Positions 61,001-64,000 of a DNA stretch of 64,000 nucleotides are shown here, piece after piece. The DNA is from Halocafeteria seosinensis. Its lineage: Eukaryota; Sar; Bigyra; Bicosoecida. The notes under the pieces were generated by a model. The model had not been told where the DNA came from, did not search any database, and was given only the letters and a program-made list of their open reading frames with translations. The position numbers and the translations under genes were made by a program. The stretch covers positions 1 to 64,000 of the forward strand of contig LVLI01000170.1 of assembly GCA_001687465.1 (NCBI GenBank), written 5' to 3'. Each line of letters opens with the position of its first letter. Position 1 is the first letter of the stretch.

Positions 61001-63837
61001 CAAATACGTCGAAATCGTCATAGCCGCGAATAGCCGCATTCTCTTCAAATAATGGTCCCGACAAATTGAACGAACCACATGTTCCGTTTCGATCCCAGAA
61101 TCTTAGCTGTTGTCTGCATGTCTCTCAATAGTTGATACGAGCTACCTCAACATGAACGTGTTACAGTACGTACCGCAAACTTGTGGGTAGTGCTTGACAC
61201 ATTTGTCCTGCGTAAATCCATTGTTAGCATGAAAGCATTCATACACGGACATTTTGGTAGGAGAGTAAACACACCATCTGAGGAAATTCGACTGGGACGA
61301 AAATCTAGTAAGGGATCACCATTACAGTCTGAGGATATCGCCGCCTCGCTACCATTCTCTTTCAACCATAGGAAAGAAGCACCGTCTGTAGTGATGGCGC
61401 TCGAGAACTCAATACAATACCATCCATTTGTCGTGTTTCTGATACATGAAAAATAGGAGAGAAGAGTGCTACAGTATAAATTTTCGCAAGATCAGGTTCG
61501 GCGTCACTTACGATATAGTTTTCAATCTGGCATCCGCATCACAGGCACGCTCCGTCTGTCCGAGGAAATCACTTTCGCCGTTCTGACAATAGCGAAACTG
61601 ACTATATAATCTTGGACCGTGCGATCCGCCTGCTGGAGGATTGCCCGAGAAATTAAACGATCGACAAGTACCTTCAAAGTCGTTAAACTTGATGAATTTT
61701 CTGCAAATACCATATCAAAGTTAATAGTCTTATGTATACCTCCCAACTGTGTGAAACACATACTGAGTTTCACTTGTCAACCCTTTGCATCGTCCGGCTG
61801 TTACAAATACCAATAGGAGTCATCATGCGCTATAGTCATTGGTACCATTCAAAAATATAATCACGGGTATGTACCTTGAAGGCTATAGAAATTGGGAGGC
61901 TCTTCGTCGCATCCGACGCTCATCGCTGCACGTGTCGTTCCTTGACCATCGGTTTCTAGCCATAGAAACGTGGCAGTGCCGTTCCAAAGAAATTCTACAC
62001 AGAAACTGGTAGATTCCCCATTCCCTCTCATCTTGTGTATGTCTCTGTGAGGTAAGAAACATTTGCGCCTCTAAACCGGCAACGAAGACGGACAAAACGT
62101 ACACCGTACGTACTGTGTGGAAGCAGGTAGACAACTTGCCAGGGAAGCGTTAGTGTCCTGGCAGAAACGAAAGTTCGAAACTGGTCCATTAAGCCCAGGC
62201 ATTGTTGAAAAATCAAATGAGCGACAACTTCCATCTTGTTTAAATTGGTGTTCCCCTCTGTATAAAAAATCCACAGCCTACTTGTAAATTGGGGAAATGC
62301 TCAAGGTGCTTGGCTTACGTCACTGGCAGTATTGGACAGTCGGAATCAACTGCGAGGCATAAAAGCAACAGGAAAAAAGTGCTCCATAAAAAGCAAGGGG
62401 GAAATTTGTATACAACTGTACCCAATACGTCTTCGCTTGCTTCAGGAGCGTCATTTTCCTGACAAGGGATTCCTGAAGGCTCCACTGCCAGGAACACTGA
62501 TTGGTTCACTGCTGTCTTGCTCATCCAGAGTGAAAAGTGTTTCGTTTCAAACGGCCCGAAGAATATGCAGGTCCAGTCTCGGGTGTTCCCTAGCATTGAG
62601 TTTACGGTGCTGAAATGACCACAAAATTAAAGCACAATTCCAATTTCCATGCATCTGTGGTAGTGCATGAATGTCCTCACCTAATTACCAAATCTTCGCC
62701 ACAAACACGGTCTCCAAAAGACCCTCGACAAAATTTATGCAACGTGTCACCTTCGTTTGGGTTGCTACCATCGAAGTCTACCGATACGCATTGTTCTCCT
62801 TTAATAGAGTCAGGGTCGGAAAATCGAAAAGGGTTACTACTGCAAATACGAGTTGAGCATAGAACCTAGTGGGTCACAGAGTAAGGAACGATTCCAGCTT
62901 ACCGGAAAAAAATAGGAACCTCGCCACACATCGCATCTGTTAAGGTACGCCAGGCCTCTATATATTAACAGAGAAAACTACTTAATCCAATACAAAAACT
63001 TACTCTCAGTTTTTGATTGGTACATAAGAAGTGGTTCTTCTCCAGCACAATCCGAGGAGAGAACCGCATGACTAGCGTCGTTTGACATCCAAACATAATT
63101 TGACACTTGCAAAGTTGTTGAGAACTCCACACAGAACCAGTTTTCTACATTCTCGTGGAACACGACGGAGCTGCAGCTAAAAGGTACAGGGTCAAGAATT
63201 GGAGGCCCCGACCAAACAGCGAACATACCTTATTTGTGCATTTGGATCAACATCGATGTCACTCCGTTTTGATCTCAAAGCTAGAGTAAATTCGTCAGTA
63301 GCGTTATTAATGTTGGAAAAATCGAAGGATACACATTCTCCATGTCGGCTCTTAGCAGTATATATCAGCCTATTGTCAAACTTGACTTTACGTTGCGCGC
63401 TGCAAAGGACATAACTCATGAGTACGAAGTTTGCAAGAGTCAACATTTAGGAAACGCATGGCAAAGTTTCGTTACATGACTCTGAGACAATTTGCACAGT
63501 GCCACCGACTCCAGAAACAAGCAAAGAAGGCTCCTACAAGCTTTCAGTCCCGGTTTAGACTAATTCTTGTAATCTAATCGCTCTGATATGTGCTAAGAGA
63601 TCGAATAGTGAAACCTGACCGAGTTGTGTGGTTAAGAAACACCACCCAAAAACAACCTCAGGCTATACTGGGGCATGCAGAGTGCTCTCCTTACCTTTCA
63701 GGAATACCCCCGCTAGTAACTTGTTCGATCGCTTCAGCTGGAGCTCCCGTGGCAGCTACTAATGATAGCAGAACAAATCCGAAGATAGATGTTAGCCCTG
63801 GCAGGGCTGGCTTCAGAATCAACTGAATCATTTTCAT
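58036..63837 (-). CDS. Type I membrane protein with seven tandem cysteine-rich A-B-C units (unrecognised repeat)
   Basis: Twenty-one exons, all in phase, 1443 aa: 63695-63837, 63229-63399, 63004-63176, 62903-62957, 62681-62839, 62422-62609, 62319-62349, 62105-62257, 61875-62044, 61740-61797, 61512-61700, 61275-61438, 61174-61207, 60922-61113, 60645-60859, 60536-60569, 60318-60464, 60061-60258, 59856-59993, 59563-59783 and 58036-59534. Exon 1 is a signal peptide (ltsifGFVLLSLVAATGAPA). Then come repeats: A exons with motif C-x-S-F-[DN]-[FL] (ECVSFDFS, SCRSFDFS, TCGSFNLS), B exons with W-[FY]-C-[IV]-E-F (WFCVEFS, WYCIEFS) and FLWL, and short C exons (GQMCQALPTSLR, GICPILPRSSR). The last exon has a Pro/Thr stalk, a 370-residue ectodomain, a membrane helix (near 1381-1404) and a basic tail. 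Probably a cell-surface adhesin or receptor; function unknown. Confidence 0.85.
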
Positions 63838-64000
63838 CCAGAAAAGCTTTCCATCGTTTTTCCGGTAGACAAAAACTTTAAAACGTTCCTACATTGCCCG
63901 AGCAAAACGATCCGGGTCAGATGCTCCTTGAGGCTTAAGCCTCGATATGTTAGCGCTGAAGCAGCGGAGTCTAGGGATAAACATTCTTCAGGAGTATCTT

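Overview
The window is nuclear DNA of a single-celled eukaryote with a compact, intron-rich genome. Nearly every gene alternates strand with its neighbour. Introns obey GT..AG, mostly GTAAGT/GTACGT/GTATGT...CAG, and are mostly 55-130 bp. Convergent partners end within 2-180 bp of each other, and divergent pairs share promoters of 200-700 bp. Three ciliary genes (RSPH9 and LRRC23 of the radial spokes, and a BBS6/MKKS-type chaperonin) show that the organism builds a motile cilium or flagellum. PHAX, TBCD, ACAP-type ArfGAP, eIF2D, PKA and a stand-alone AcpS are also present. No plastid, viral or bacterial-type operon signal is visible. I cannot name the lineage; a flagellated protist or alga is the safest statement. 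Gene models below were built by hand from splice signals, and in every model with more than one exon the reading phase closes exactly across all junctions.

Layout: 70-481(-) first exon of an acidic protein running off the left edge; 648-1524(-) LSM12; 1717-3619(+) mitochondrial-type membrane protein of unknown family; 3729-4992(-) purine nucleoside phosphorylase; 5464-7508(+) BBS6/MKKS; 7509-9419 gene-poor, with an interrupted frame and repeat scraps; 9420-10442(+) NIFK/Nop15; 10619-12292(-) PKA catalytic subunit; 13344-14228(+) SLC66A2/PQLC1; 14623-15895(+) RSPH9; 15974-17357(-) cytochrome b5 + b5 reductase fusion; 18541-18989(-) holo-ACP synthase; 19366-20781(-) C2H2 zinc-finger protein; 22001-23685(+) Sua5/YRDC; 24058-26217(+) LRRC23; 26230-27360(-) PHAX; 27640-30490(-) ACAP-type ArfGAP; 30589-31074(-) coiled-coil protein; 31350-32342(+) uL15m; 32447-38369(-) giant FN3 protein; 39098-40389(+) four-TM orphan; 40392-45661(-) NUP155; 45943-46740(+) membrane orphan; 46927-49821(-) eIF2D; 50102-52327(+) RBM34/Nop12; 52356-57452(-) TBCD; 58036-63837(-) a 21-exon type I membrane protein.

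The most unusual object is the last gene. Behind a signal peptide it carries about seven tandem copies of a cysteine-rich unit, encoded by a repeating three-exon cassette whose intron phases (2-2-1-2) are kept in every copy. These are followed by a Pro/Thr/Ser-rich stalk, a further ectodomain, one transmembrane helix and a short basic tail. I do not recognise the repeat unit. A second system-level signal is a short motif (AACTTCAAC / GTTGAAGTT and variants) that recurs about 110-165 bp upstream of many start codons and in the middle of divergent promoters. It looks like a promoter element of this genome.

Functionally the genes are ordinary housekeeping (ribosome biogenesis, RNA export, translation, nuclear pore, tubulin folding, tRNA modification) mixed with ciliary genes. 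There is no sign of horizontal transfer apart from the generally bacterial-like AcpS family.
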